A stretch of 64,000 nucleotides of DNA from Distichodus sexfasciatus (GCA_032718565.1 JAVGVS010000045.1:2616943-2680942); one strand, 5' to 3'; shown: positions 32,986-45,640, counted from the stretch's first letter. Notes: a model not told the origin generated them from the letters alone. Program-made: numbers and translations.

Positions 32986-34129
32986 TTCGATTCAAGCTCT
33001 CTGAGTTCAAGGCTGACTGAGAACATACACAGACAATCATTCTCAAGCCTTCAAAACAGGGGCTTACTTAAAGAGAGAGCCGAAAAAGACTTTACTAGTG
33101 GCAGGGCTGGCATTAAAGTAGCCTAAGAAACACACAGTCGGACATACGCATACATTCTCTCATTCCACAGGCATTTTCACCCACCCACACATTCGATGAC
33201 GAGTATGATAATCAGTCCAGCATGTGTTATTGCAAAGTGGACAGTGGCCCAAGCACCACCCACAAGCCAAAGACAGCAGGAGCCGGCTTTGGTCATTCAG
33301 TGTCCGTGGTTTTGGCAGTTGTCAGGAGGGACAGGAGGGATGGACGAAACCGAGCCAAGCTGGGACACGTGCAAAATGAGGTACACAGGACCAGGACTGA
33401 GTAATATGGTGGTAAAGGAGGGCCTTTTATAATGATAACTATGTTAAAACAAACAGATGGACCCCTGTTTTTAGCCAATGAACATTTCAGTAGCAGTGCA
33501 GCAAAGTTGTATATTCTTATCAACATTCTTGATTTGTCACATGCAAAGGTTTGTTGTAATGTATAATGGTAATGTGAAACATTATGACAGCACGGGTTTG
33601 GGTTGGGTATTTGTCAGTTTATTGAAACTGAAAGACATTAAACCTTAAATGTTAAAAATATAAAAACAGTTTTCACAGTATGGTCTGATCAAAGTTCTGT
33701 ATGGAGTTTTCTGTTTCAACTACAATAATACCTCAAACAGGGTAATGAAGCCTCTAAAAAAACTTCTTTGCTTTCTGATAAACTCCCTAGTCAGGGAGCA
33801 GGACTGTCGTAGGACTACAACCAAAGCAACCCTACATTTACATTGGATTACTACTGCTCCCCAATTATAATTTCCACTAAATAACACTGGAACTGCTGTA
33901 AAAGCAATCAGAAATTGGCGGTAGCATTAGCAGAGGAAATCCATTAGACATGGTGGTTAGTGTTTGTTCCAAAAATACTGCAATGATTTCAGGCTCTATT
34001 AAAGTTGTATTGTTAAAGTGCAATTGTGGTGGATAAAGGGCAATATTGTAAACAAGATGTGTGACAAACAGATGCATATATAGAAAACTAACCAGGATGG
34101 GAGTAAAAGACTTGGACATCAGGACAAAA

Positions 34130-34240
34130 TGCAACTTAGGTTGTAGGTTCAAATCCAGCTCTACTGCAAGAGCTACCGCCATTGGCCAAGGGAAAGCCAC
34201 TCTGGATAAGAGAGCCTAATAGAATTCTGTAAATGTAAAT
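34130..34240 (+). mobile_element. SINE fragment (family A)
   Basis: Starts at the B box (GGTTGTAGGTTCAAATCCAG) and ends with CACTCTGGATAAGAGAGCCT and TCTGTAAATGTAAATAC; the A-box part is missing. Confidence 0.5.
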
Positions 34241-37200
34241 ACTATCGCTTTAATGCCATGCGGCTGTTAGCCGAGACGGTTAATCACAGCTGAGTGTGCG
34301 TCCAGGCTAATAAACAAGACATTGAAGACATATGTGTCTTTGTGGAAGGACAACTGCACATGGTTTTGCACAGACGCAAGTGGAGCGGCAGAAGCAGACA
34401 AGCTGTAAAGAGTGCTGTTGCTGGAGCCATTAAAACCCTTCACCCTTCAAAATCCACTGAAATAAAAGGTGATTCATGCAATACCAGAAGCACAAAGCGA
34501 GCCACGGAAGCCATTGCCATTCACCGCAGCGAGAGAAGCCCAATTTAAACAGAGTTATGACATTGTTGTGTCACACGGAAGGGGCCAATCAGAATGCCAC
34601 CCAGTTCTGCCAATGGCAAAGGTGACAGTTGGAGCCAACAGCTATTCTCTCTGTCGTCCTAGCTTGTGCACCCACTCCAAGACACACACACAGATAAAAA
34701 CATCCAACACTAGAATCTGAAATCGCGAGGTACACTAGAAAATGTGAACACTTGGCCCTGTCAGCTCTCAGTTGCTAACATGTGGTGGAGACTTGGGAAG
34801 CTCTCAGCACGCTCAGCGCGATCCAAGAGAAACAATTGTCTTGGTTCCACAAGCTTGGCGCTCGAAGGCAGCCGAGCGCTACAGGCGCGAAAGCGAAGCA
34901 ACGTGAGGAAAGAAATTCGCTCTAGAGGTGGTGAAACTCTGAAGAGCGAAAACAACATCAAGGGCTGACTCAGACTCACCCAGCAAAAACATCCTGCTAG
35001 CGTCGCACCAGTCACAAAACTCCTCGCTCTTTTTTTCCCCCACTTCACCTTCCACACACTCAATCCCCACACTCCCCGCAAAACAGATGATTCAAAGGAG
35101 GGTTGAAAAACGAAGCGTTAAATCAAGGTGCCCTGCTTCCCATGTCCTGAAAAACCTTGCCCAGTAGACAAGCAGCTGAAGCGTCTCTCAATATCCCACT
35201 GCCCGGGACGGTTGAGGGCGGCTAGTGAGACGGCTCCTGAAGACAGAACACAGAGCGGACGGACTGGCGCTCTTTGCCCAGTGAGTCAGAGCGTACTTCC
35301 GCGCTGTAAAACAGGAGAAGGAATTTCAAATGGCTACTAAAGCGGGGGGATTTCCTTATAACAGTCAAAGGCATCTTGAAAACATTAGAAGTACTGGTAG
35401 CCAAACATTCCTGACGGTTTGGAGGCGACTGGGGACGGCTGTTTTCGGGACGTCCTGAGAGGAGGTGGACCCCCCTTGGGGGCTGACGCTGGAGTAAGTG
35501 AGTGTGGGTACGGCTGTGTGGGTGTGTGTGTTTAAGAGAGGGGGGGAATAGCTGGGAGCAGGCAGGGAAAACAGGGGGCGGGCACAAGTAAGAGTGTCTA
35601 ATCAGAACCAGAGTAAGCAAAGTTGGAGTTGGTCCAGCACTAGTGTGGGAAGAGAGCGGCGGGGCAGCACACGCCTCCAACACTCCCCTCTCTGCGTGCC
35701 TGTGGAGTGACTTTGGTGGATGTGGTCAGTCCGGGGGTGGACCAGAGATGAGGGAGGGAGGGAAGGAGTGTGCGTTAGCAACTGTAGGTGGGACTCATGG
35801 CAGAATTGGAGAGTATTGAGAGACATGGACTGAGAAAGTAGAATGTACTTGGAGTGGTGGATGGGGATGAAAAAGAAAACTAGACACTATAGAGAGAAAA
35901 GGGAAAGAGTTGTGGTCACTTGCTCCAGGGTTGGCAACCAGTGTTTGTGCAGTGGTTTGGTGGTTAGCTGCTTGAGTTCAAATCAAAGTGAGTAGGGTGG
36001 GGAGGATTCTCGGCCTTTGTAGGCAAGTGTAAATAGAAAAGATAAAGTAAGGTCAACCGAGCCTCGCAGTTCTTGTCTTAAAGAACATGCTACGATAGAA
36101 CAAGTTGAAATGACTGAGATAGGGTGGCCTAAATCTCAAAAGACAAAAAATCAAATGAAAGCCATACTTGAGGCAGTTAAGAGTGCCAAATAAAACTGCT
36201 TGATCATTACAGACCTCCAGTATCTTGGAGCCAGACAAATAGGACTCATATTGGCGGTGTGTGAACACACATGTGAGAATGTGTGTGAGAGAGAGCATCT
36301 ATGTGTGAAATGTTGGAGGGGCGTAGGGATGAGGTGGACACATCTGTAGACTTGACAAGCAGGAATGAGAGGACGCATGCTGCTCGCGTCTACCTACCGA
36401 GTGAGCCTCGGTCCCACTGGGGGTGGTGGGGGAGGGGTTTGCTGCCGGGCTTCAGCTTTACCACGATTAATCATTTATAGAGCTCCGGCTGCAAACACAG
36501 CTTTCTCATTGTCAGAATGCGAAACGTTTGTCGCCCAGCAGTCAGGCACAGCAAACGGGAGGAAACGGGAGCAGCCAGTGGCGGAAACTTGTTTTACGAG
36601 AACGTTAAACTGCAGAGTGGCTGCTCCAAGACGGAAGCAGCAAGATGGAGCTCGGCATTAGGCTGGGCATCTTGAGGATGTTGAGATCGTTTATGAGGAG
36701 AACCTGAAAGAAGCTTGAGGTTGATAAGAGTGGCAGGAATAATGAGTGAGAAAAATAGGACAAGAACAAGTAAGAAAGACCAATAAAAAGGAAAAAAGGA
36801 TGGATAAAAGAAAGTTGAGCGCTAACTGGGGGGGAGGGGTAGAGAGAGGGGGGGCATATGAGCTGAGTCATGGCTTGCTCAACACTCAGAAAAAATTCTA
36901 TTTAGAAAAAATCAATCACTCCAGAATGACAGGGTTGATTTTGTAGGGCATCTACAGAAAAATTATAAATAATACATTTCCAAAAATGGCTTACGCTACA
37001 GAGTAAGTTTTGAGGACAAACTGTGAAAAATGTACAACTAGTTGCAATGCACCAGACACAAAAATAAGTAAATGCAATGAATAATTCAATTGAGAAAAAG
37101 TTAATCAATCTACAAATACTAATTTTACAAGATACTTACATTGCAAAAAAAATATTTTTTTTATAAAAATGACTAATTCTGAAGACTTAAGAACATAAAC

Positions 37201-38314
37201 TCTAAACCTTAAGGTCATACAATTGTTTTAAACGCACCGAACACGAACGCAGGTGAGAACTGTGACTCTTGTGAAGCAATTTTGGAGGGAAAAATAAGGC
37301 AGCCCTTTTTGAATCTGCCAAAATGTTGTAGCATAACATGTTTGATTCAAATTATCTTATTTGAAATTGCACATGTGATACTATTGAAAAATCAAAATCA
37401 TTGCACAGCCCTAGTATTCATCCTCTACTTGTGGTGGAAAGGATGACAGGGAATGTTTCAGAGATGTAACGTTCCGTAACGCCCCCACTCACCCACCCAC
37501 ACACACACACCAGCCATAGTGAGTCAGGATTTTACCGAATTCACAGCCACAGCAGCCAAGTGTTGGGAGCTGGCTATAGCCAGTGACTGAGAGTGATGGC
37601 AGCGAGCTCTCCAGCTCCCACCATAACTGCACAGCTCACATCACAGGAAGATCATAACACTCCAGACGCCTGCCGTTTGGCTTGGACCCGGCTCCCCCTG
37701 CCCCCCCTGCTCCGCTCTGTTTTCTCTGCAAACACCACGTGTTACTCTTCCAACCCTACTTTCACTTTATTAAATTCTGCGTTTCACTCTTTTTGCTCTG
37801 AGCCTCCGTTCTCTCCCCCTTATTTGCTTTTTTCTGGCGCCTGCCATTGGAAGGTAGTGGGAGGAAACGTGATGGAGAAGAAGGGGAAGACAGAAAGAGC
37901 AGAAAAGATTGATGATGGAGAGATAAGTGGAGGGTGTTTGTCTGACTGTATCCGACTCACGTGAACGTGTCTCGCAATTCCATGCTCGCAGGCCGGCGCT
38001 GTGAAATTGTGATTAGCATAGCGTAGCTTATCTCATCTATCCTGCGTACACACGCAAACACACACTAATGCGTGCCAACCAAACAATTTCTTTCATTTAC
38101 ATAATCAGCAAGGTTCATAAACTCTTTTCCGAATTAAAGAGAAGGATGTTGGCTAACTGTAATTTTCGTTAGTGCCGCTTGCTAACATAACTTGCAATGA
38201 TGGCTAGGGTAAATTGCAGACAATGTTCTTAAACCAGCATATTGTTATTATTTATTCTTGAAACAATGAGTTGAAATGATGGCAATAAAAATGATCTAGC
38301 TGTTAAACTATGAA

Positions 38315-38395
38315 ACCCCATGTGGCCATAATAGCAAATGACAACTTTAAGGATGGTGCCCCTTCATGGCCAAATAGGGATTGACAATTTTTTAC
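38315..38395 (-). repeat. Inverted outlying copy of the 2.1-2.5 kb minisatellite
   Basis: Read on the minus strand it gives TTGTCAATCCCTATTTGGCC, then GGGGCACCATCCTTAAAGTT and GTCATTTGCTATTATGGCCA. These match the units of the array at 2086-2545 (GTTGTCATT.CCTATTTTGGCCA and GGTGCCACCATTA). Close to two units are present. Confidence 0.6.
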
Positions 38396-38448
38396 CCAAA
38401 TAAAGGGGGGAAAAGAGGGTTATAATTGATCATGTAACAGCTATTAAG

Positions 38449-39410
38449 TTGACCCCATTGTCGGAGGGACGCCAGTTCAAGTCCCAGACCAGTGAAGGGA
38501 CCACTGTGGTAGTAAGGTACCGTTCCCAGGCACTGCTCATGGAAGCTGCCAGAGGTGGAACGAGTACTGAAAATTTGTGCTCAAGTACAAGTACTGTTAC
38601 ATTGGTTAAAATGTACTCAATTACAAGTAAAAGTACTGGTGTTAAAAAAAGACTTGAGTAAAAGTACAAAGTACTCTTCTCAAAAACTACTCAGAGTATT
38701 AATTACTTTTTAACCGATGGATGTTTTATTGCGTCGTCAATAGCAGGCGTTCGATTCGATTCACCAGTATAAAATATCTACGTTCAAAGCACATTTCTCA
38801 GATGAACAAGGTACAGAAAGGCAATTTGTTTTGTAAATAAATGTAGAAATAAAGCAGGAATTGTGTTTGTTAAAACAATGACAAAAATGTTTCTGAACAT
38901 GCATAGAACAGTTTAAACTTTCCCAATACACTGCGAACAACAGGCAGCGGGCACTCGTCCTCCGTCTTTTCTCCATCATTTTCATGTTTGACAGTGTTGT
39001 CTTCTGTCTCCATTTTGGCTTCTTTGTCTCCAAATCTTCAGTCTATAAATGAGTTTGTACTCCACTGTGTAGTATCTCCAGACGCCTGTGCCTGCTGCTG
39101 CAGCGGAGTTTATTCTTTGCTTACGTCATAGATTAATTGGCACAGTTGTGATGGCACAGCCTTATTGGCTGCAAAGATGCAGATCAAAGGTTTGAATATT
39201 AATTCAAATTGTGGGCGTACTCAGTAGTGACTTTTGATTTCATAAGTAGCGAAGTAGATTACATGGTGTAAATTGTACTCAAGTATGAATAAAATTACAC
39301 ACTTGAAAAACTACTCATAAAAGTACAAGTACCCAAAAAATCTACTTAATTACAGTAACGTGAGTATTTGTAATTCGTTACTTCCACCCCTGGACGCTGC
39401 CCATCTAGAC
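38449..39410 (+). mobile_element. SINE (family B) interrupted by a hAT-like element
   Basis: The left half is 38449-38549 (TGACCCCATTGTCGG..., TCAAGTCCCAGACCAGTGAA, GGCACTGCTCATGGAAGCTGC) and the right half resumes at 39393 (GACGCTGCCCATCTAGACC). The spacing of motifs is that of the intact copies at 47525 and 62045. Confidence 0.55.
38550..39392. mobile_element. hAT-like non-autonomous DNA transposon, 843 bp
   Basis: Terminal inverted repeats are CAGAGGTGGAACGAGTACT at the left and the reverse complement CAGGGGTGGAAGTAACGAA at the right. Sub-terminal AAGTACAAGTAC-type repeats occur at both ends. It is flanked by 8-bp duplications, GAAGCTGC (38542-38549) and GACGCTGC (39393-39400), 7 of 8 identical, as expected for hAT. 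No transposase ORF is present. Confidence 0.8.
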
Positions 39411-39589
39411 CAACTTTCCACCATTCCCCAACATTCTCAGTTTATTCATAAGTAATGAAAAATGGCATACTGCATGCTTACACCTCACACCAAAAAGGAC
39501 TGACTTAAGTTGGACCTACTAGTTATTTGCAACTCAGCGCCACCCTGATGCTGATAAACACTCAACTCCACACAAAAAGCCTCCCCCAG

Positions 39590-39960
39590 ATCACACTGTG
39601 GGCCCCCGTCTCCCCCTCAAATCCAATCTGTGCCCTTTCTCATGCCGTTCCCACTGGCTTGGTGAGGGGAAAATCCGATTTAGCCGCCCACGGGGCCCGT
39701 GCAGTGGTGCTGATATGGAAAATGATTGCAGAGAGCCGTTCAGGCCCATAAACGGTGTTTCGGTCCTCTCTGATAACAATGCGCTTGTTTTCCCATCATC
39801 CCGCAGCTCACGCTGGGGGAGTGGGACAAGTGGGTTTTCTCCCAGATGTATCCAAAGGTCTCGGGCTCTCGAGAAACGTAACATGTTCTGCGTCTGGAAT
39901 GGATTGGAGGACATTTTTGCTTACATCGCTCATGGATGAGATCAAGATTCATCACTGGGA
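39590..39960. promoter_or_regulatory. Candidate conserved non-coding element
   Basis: Repeat-free block of mixed composition containing GCCCATAAACGG, GATAACAATGCGC and AAAATCCGATTTAGCC. ORFs of 107-113 codons occur on both strands over the same bases, which argues that neither is a protein gene. Proposed as regulatory DNA from composition only. Confidence 0.25.
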
Positions 39961-41149
39961 TTATGGAGCATGACTGGCAAAAAAAAGGTCAAGCAAAGCA
40001 AGTTAAATCAGTCATGCTACAATTTTTTTACTCATTAATATAAAAAACTCACCCGGTTCTTGTTTTCCGCGACTAATTTACAAAGGAATTCTGCCTGATT
40101 TCACATAATTTACTCAGATTTAAGGGTTCTTGGATAAAGCTCAAGAAATGGTTTGCACTCAGAAAGCCTTGAGACTAAAATGTTAAGTATATTATTAGTG
40201 TAATAAGATCTGCAGTGTCATTGCAGATATAAATCAAATGCTCAGACACACACACCATTCCTTTTCGAAGTCCTGGGGCGTTTATTGATGTAAAGCAGTC
40301 TCTCCTCATCAACATCAAGCTTCTACTCATCACGCCACGTGTGTAGTTTTCCTCCAGTGTAGGTGGAGTGGGCCATTCTCCGATGTTCTCAGAACACCAA
40401 GCTCTTGCCCGGCTCTGTTCTTAAGAGCCACCATCTGTTTAAACTGAGTCATAGTGGGCAGCACAAAAAAGTCTCTCCTACTCCAACTGCCCAATACCTC
40501 CCCAAAATGGATTTCACACAGCTTGTTCGTTGTGCTGGTTGAAAAGAGATGGCGGACATTTTTACGGATCTGGATTGTATCACAAAGCACAGGCAACTCT
40601 CGTGTTTTTCTAGCACAAATGGTGTGAACTGCAGTGTGGAATAGGTCACAGGTCAAAGCCAAAGGAGGGCAAGTATTGGGACGGGGTGTAAAATGGGAAG
40701 TCTCAGTTGAGAGGTTTGGTCTAGAGGCGCCTGTGTGACACGGCTGCACTGAGGCTGCAATGGCGGTTGAAGGGGAGCCATAATTGAAACCCCTTTTCCC
40801 ACAGCTTTTGAACTTAATTGAGAAATTACAGAGCAGCGTGATCTGCTGATTCGGCTAGTCTCCGACTGACCACAGGGGGCTGGTGCGGGTGGAGGGACGA
40901 TTCTGCAGGAGTGTGGGTTGAGCATGGGTGGGTGGGGTGTGTAACTCAAGCCTTTGACTACGTACACTGACGCCACACAGGAGGCTGTAAAATGGTATGA
41001 GTGTGTTTTAAGAGAAGCTCGTATCCATGCCTCACACATGCGACCACTCCACATCTAAAAAGCCCCCCACAGTCAAGAGCTGGGTGGTCTCTTCCAGTCA
41101 CATGACCAGCAGCAGAGAGAAAGCAGGTATCTGAGGAAAACTTGATGAC

Positions 41150-42010
41150 TAGTGCTGTTTGATTCCCGAATTGGTTTCCAACAAATGGAATTGGTGTTGA
41201 TGCCCAGAAATTGGAATTCAGAACAACTGGAATGGGAATCTTTGTCAATTCTCAACAACTGGAACTGGAATTAATTAATAGCATATGGAGTCTGTGTCAG
41301 TCCTCAACAATTGGAACTAGAATCAATTCCCAACAACTGCAAAGTAAAGAGTGTCATTTCCAAGCAACTTGAACTGGAATTGATTCCCAGGAACTTGAAT
41401 CATCAACAATTTGAGCCAGACCCTGTGTAAATTCCCAGCAACTAAAATTAGAGTCAATTCCCAACACATAGTGTTAGAACATGTGTGAATTATAAACAAC
41501 TGGAAGTGGATCACTTTCCAACACCTAGATTTACTAACGTCAGTGTCAGTTTACAACAACTGAAACTAAAATTGATTAATCAGAAACTGTGTCAATTCTC
41601 AAGAAATGAAACCAGAAATGATTCTTAATAAATCTATGTTAATTTTGAACTGGAACTGGAATAGATTCCCAACAATTTCAATTACCAACAACTGGAATCA
41701 GACACAGAAAATTACCAACAACTGGAGTTCCGAACGTTGGAATTGGAATCTGTATCGATGGCCAACAATGAGAGTTCCCAACAACTGAAATTAGAATCGG
41801 TCAAATACCAACTGGAGTTCCCAACAATTGGAATTGGAATCTGAAAATTAATGACAACTGGAGATCCCAATCAGACTCTGTGTCAAGTCTCCAACAACTG
41901 TGTCCCTGCAAAAAGGGGGCATTCCGAGCATGCTTCTAAATAACTGTGTGAAGTCAATTCCAAAGCTTTGAAGTCGATTCTCAATAACAAGAGACCAGGA
42001 ATCAAGGAAT
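41150..42010. repeat. Degenerate minisatellite, AACAACTGGAATT-type, array 1
   Basis: Dozens of imperfect copies of CCAACAACTGGAATTGGAAT with linkers such as TCAATTCCCAACAACTGGAA. It begins just after CAGCAGCAGAGAGAAAGCAG, the same flank as array 2. Confidence 0.75.
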
Positions 42011-42874
42011 CAATTCTTTTTAGAATCAACATCACTGCCTTATGTATAACTATTTGTCACACATATATACACACAAAGCTCTCTCTCACCCATACACACA
42101 CAGAAAAGAAACATTAACATAGGCAACTTTGCTTACAGCTACACTATCTCCAGAGAGGCCATTCAATGGGTAATGGATAATCCATGGAGCAACAGTACAT
42201 TAATCCACAAGGTGCTACTCTGGTGTGCTTTAGAAGTCTTCAGGGGTGATTTACTCTACGAAAGTCACACTGCCCCCCACCCCACCAAACCTCCACGTGT
42301 TTCTTGCTGACTCAAATCACTTGCTTTTCTTCATTTTAGATCCCCTGCAGGGTTCACACGCTCAATCTCTCCTTAGCTCCCTCTCATTCCCTATCTTGCA
42401 GCCATTCCCATATTCCTGTCCTCCCTTATTACCTCCCTCCCACATCATCATCGCTCACTTACAAAATTATTTTTCCTCTTCTCTCTCTCACCCCTTTCTT
42501 CATCCATTTGGCTGTACTTTTGGGAGGGACTCCAGAGGCTAATGAAGGCTGAGTTTTTATAGCCAGTCACGGTCCCGCCCCTCCCTCTTTTGGAGAGCCA
42601 CATAAATCAGCGTCCCGGCGTGAACCCAAAATGTCCCGCTTTAATGTGTCCTCATTCGTTTATTCCAGCCATGCTTCACTAACACACATACACATATGCG
42701 CACACCTGAAAAAGACAACCAAGGTCCTGGTGCTGATCCACTCCTGACTCACGCCACCTTTTAAGAACAGCATTAACACCCCAGCACAGATAAACTGGGT
42801 TAGGGCCGGCTATGTTAGCACGTTCCCCACGAGGTTTCGGCTCATTGGCAAAGTCGACCTCCTTGAGTGGGACA

Positions 42875-43771
42875 AGGAGAAAAGGAGACTACGAGAGGTA
42901 AGAACGAGATAAAATGTCTGGCTCAAGGTTGCAGCATATTACCATTTCATGACACTACCCAGGAAAGTGCAGATACCAGCAGCAGAGAGAAAAAGCAAGT
43001 ATCTGTGGAAAACTAAATGTCTATTGCTGGTTGACTCCAGATCCCGTTCCCAAAAACCAAAACTGGTGTTACATGGGATTCATTGGAGCCAATTAGAGCC
43101 ACTGGTGACAACTGCAATTCGAATACAACTGGAGTCGGAATCAGTGTCAATTCCCAATGACTGAAACTGGGATCGATTCCAAACACGTGGAATGCATAGC
43201 AAACAAACCATATAACTTGTGGTTTTGAAAAAATGACTTTCCAACAGCTGGAATTACCAACAACTAGAGCAAGAAAACTCCCAACAACTAGAACAGGAAT
43301 TGATTACCAGCACAAGGAATCAGAATCAGTGTCTATTCCCAACAGCTGCAACAGGAATCAATTCCCAATAAATGGAACTGGAAAAGACTTGCAACAACTG
43401 GAATCAGAATTGTTTATAAACATCTGGTATTTCCAACAACTGGAATCTGAATCTCTCAATTCCCAACAACTGGAAATCCCTAAATCCTCTGAATCAGTGT
43501 CAACTGCCATTAACTGGAGTTCCAAACTACTGGAATCCAAATCTCCTCAACAAGAGGAACCAGAATCAATCCCTAACAAATGACATTCCCAACAACTGGA
43601 CTCAGAGCCTGTTCACAACAACTCAAATTTTTAACATCTGGAATCAGAATCCCTTCCAGAGAATAGAAGAAAAGAAAAGAGACTGTGAGAGGCAAGAATG
43701 AGATCAAACGTCTGGCTCAAGGTTGCCAAATATCTGCATTTCATGACACTGCCCAGGAAAGTGTAGATATC
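42875..43771. repeat. Minisatellite array 2 bracketed by about 100-bp direct repeats
   Basis: The AACAACTGGAATC-type array (about 43,080-43,660) lies between two direct repeats, 42875-42975 and 43669-43771. Both contain GTCTGGCTCAAGGTTGC and CATTTCATGACACT.CCCAGGAAAGTG. After the left repeat follows CAGCAGCAGAGAGAAAAAGC, shared with array 1. Confidence 0.7.
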
Positions 43772-44230
43772 GTCAGTCTGTTTGCACATGTATGTGATTC
43801 CTTGTGAGCTAAAGCACATTCAGCCTGCTCCTTCCATCTCACCGCTATCCTACACTCAAACCAAGGTCAGCCATCTAAAAAAATTCTGAGCTCTAAACGT
43901 GAGTTACGATTCCTATCCGCCGATGTCCCTTATCGCTGGTCGGCTCGGGTGAGTCTTTCAGGGTCAGGGACGGAGAAGGGCCAGGTGAGGAAAATCGGGA
44001 GCAGTTTACCATCACCCAGGCACAGCAAGGATGGTCAACTTTATGAGGAAAGGAGCCAGTGAGGTGAGTCTCGAAGCAGGTCAGCTTATAACAGTAGGGG
44101 TGGGGGAACAGAAACGAGGACCTCTCTCCACGTGGCAAGGATCAAGTTCCAATTTAACGGCCAAGAGAAACAACTATGAAGCAGCATCAAGGTCAGAGAA
44201 AGAGAGGAGTAGAAAGAGAAAGAGAAATTA

Positions 44231-44405
44231 CTTGTGATATTGAGAAGACTTTCGTTATCTTTAGCTTATGAAAAATATAACTTGTGATCTTGAAAAACTG
44301 ACTTTCATTATCTCGAACTTGTGAGAAATAACTTGTGATCTTGAGAAAATGACTTATCTTGAGCTTGTGAGAAATATAACTTGTGATCTGGAGAAAAAGA
44401 CATAA
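44231..44405 (+). repeat. Tandem repeat, about 50-bp unit, 3.5 copies
   Basis: CTTGTGAT(A/C)TTGAGAA... recurs at 44231, 44281, 44332 and 44380, each time followed by GACTT...TTATCT and A.CTTGTGAGAAAT. Confidence 0.75.
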
Positions 44406-44680
44406 CAAGCACCAAAATAATTCCACATTTATTTCCCAGCATTTATTCTCAGTTCTTCGAGTCTTGCATTAAGTTCTGGTGAGGCAAAGAGAACGAATTG
44501 AGCAGCACTTCAGCCAGGCGTCCAGATGCAGTACAGCTGTGATCTGTGTACTAGGCCAAGGGTTGCTACTGCAATCAGGGCAGCAAGAGCTCTAGGGCAC
44601 ACACTCTTACACTCACACACACATATGCCTAACATATCTGATTACAGGGCTAGGAAAAAGGGAGGGTCACGGCGGTGGCG

Positions 44681-44686
44681 TATAAA
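44681..44686 (+). promoter_or_regulatory. Candidate TATA box
   Basis: The context is GGCGTATAAAGGCAGCGAGC in a small CpG-rich block (44,660-44,850). A start about 30 bases on would fall near 44,712, upstream of an ATG in an excellent Kozak context. No expression evidence. Confidence 0.25.
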
Positions 44687-44774
44687 GGCAGCGAGCCGGA
44701 GCTTTGGCAGCGTAGCTGGTGGTTACCGTCATAATGTTGGAGTGTCTCCACGGTGACTCAAACGCGGCCCGACC

Positions 44775-44921
44775 ATGGCGTCAACTGGCACCGGAAACCG
44801 CGACTTTCGTTCGTTTCCCGTCTCTTTCTCTCATTCTAACACGTGCATCTGTTTTGTGTGTTACGAAAAAAGGGCTTTTCCAAATGAGTTTTCCTTTATT
44901 AAAAAGCTGAAAGGTATTTAG
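44775..44921 (+). CDS. 48-codon ORF, unrecognised (doubtful)
   Basis: The ATG sits in ACCATGG, the optimal Kozak context, 90 bases after a TATA box. The ORF reads MASTGTGNRDFRSFPVSF, then SHSNTCICFVCYEKRAFPNE, and stops at TAG. It has a Cys-x-Cys-x2-Cys cluster but no family I recognise. It could be a spurious ORF or the leader of an unannotated transcript. Confidence 0.15.
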   Translation: MASTGTGNRDFRSFPVSFSHSNTCICFVCYEKRAFPNEFSFIKKLKGI

Positions 44922-45219
44922 TGATGAGGTTGCCATGACACGGTTAAGCGGAACACTTTCCTTTTCCCGTAGGTTCCGAGGTGGAACTAGCCGGGCTATA
45001 AACCATGTCAACGTGGGCCTACTGGGGGAGGTTTGGGAGGCAGGGGAAAGCATGAGTGGGAATCCTGTAGGATCAAAGGATCAGCGACTGCGTGAGGGAA
45101 GAGAGAGAGAGAGAGAGAGAGGATGTATATGTGATACAAAATCCAAGTGACCTCAGACAGCGAAACATAGTAACAGCTTTCAACAGTCTGACACACTCAG
45201 CTAGAATGCAGAGATAACT

Positions 45220-45370
45220 GGCAGTGTGTGTGTCTGTGTGTGTCTGTGTGTGTCTGTGTGTCTGTGTGTGTGTGTGTGTTTATGGGCGAGTTGGAGAGAG
45301 GGTGTGTGTGTGTGTGTCTGCACATGTGTTTATGGGTGAGCTGAAGAGAGACTGTGTGTGTGTGTGTGTG

Positions 45371-45424
<54 letters not shown>

Positions 45425-45640
45425 TGAAAGAATGTGTGTTGGTGTTTATGAGTGAGCTGGAGAGGGTGTGTGTATGTGTCTGTATTTATTTGTGGATGAA
45501 TGAGGGGGTGTGTGTGTCTGTGTTTTTTGGGCATGTAGATGAGAAGGTGTGTGTGAAGTGAAATGGTGTGTAAGCATATGTTTGTGTGTGTGTGTATGTG
45601 TGTGTGTGTGTGTGTCAGAGAGAGAGAGAGAGAGAAAGAG
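45220..45640 (+). repeat. TG-rich complex microsatellite
   Basis: Mostly (TG)n with interspersed TTTATGGGCGAGTTGGAGAG-type linkers that recur about every 60-70 bp (45,280; 45,330; 45,440). It has a pure run at about 45,353-45,422 and ends in (GA)n at 45,617-45,645. Confidence 0.85.

Larger units (their letters stand above)
28222..37999. other. Upstream of bahcc1 exon 1 (5' intron or upstream DNA), first part
   Basis: No exon on either strand is convincing. CT-rich sequence lies at 29,400-29,560. Unique, mixed-composition blocks that may be regulatory lie at 29,810-30,110, 32,450-32,720, 34,460-34,960 and 36,360-36,660. SINE copies lie at 31,690-32,010 and 34,130-34,240, with an inverted repeat at 32,848-32,985. 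31,290-31,560 and 37,140-37,420 look like old DNA-transposon ends (the latter ends in CACAGCCCTA). The 120- to 150-residue ORFs here are low-complexity. Confidence 0.4.

Noticed and set aside
44231..44405. Spaced repeats as a CRISPR-like array
   Set aside because: Vertebrate DNA; the 50-bp units are contiguous tandem repeats without unique spacers.
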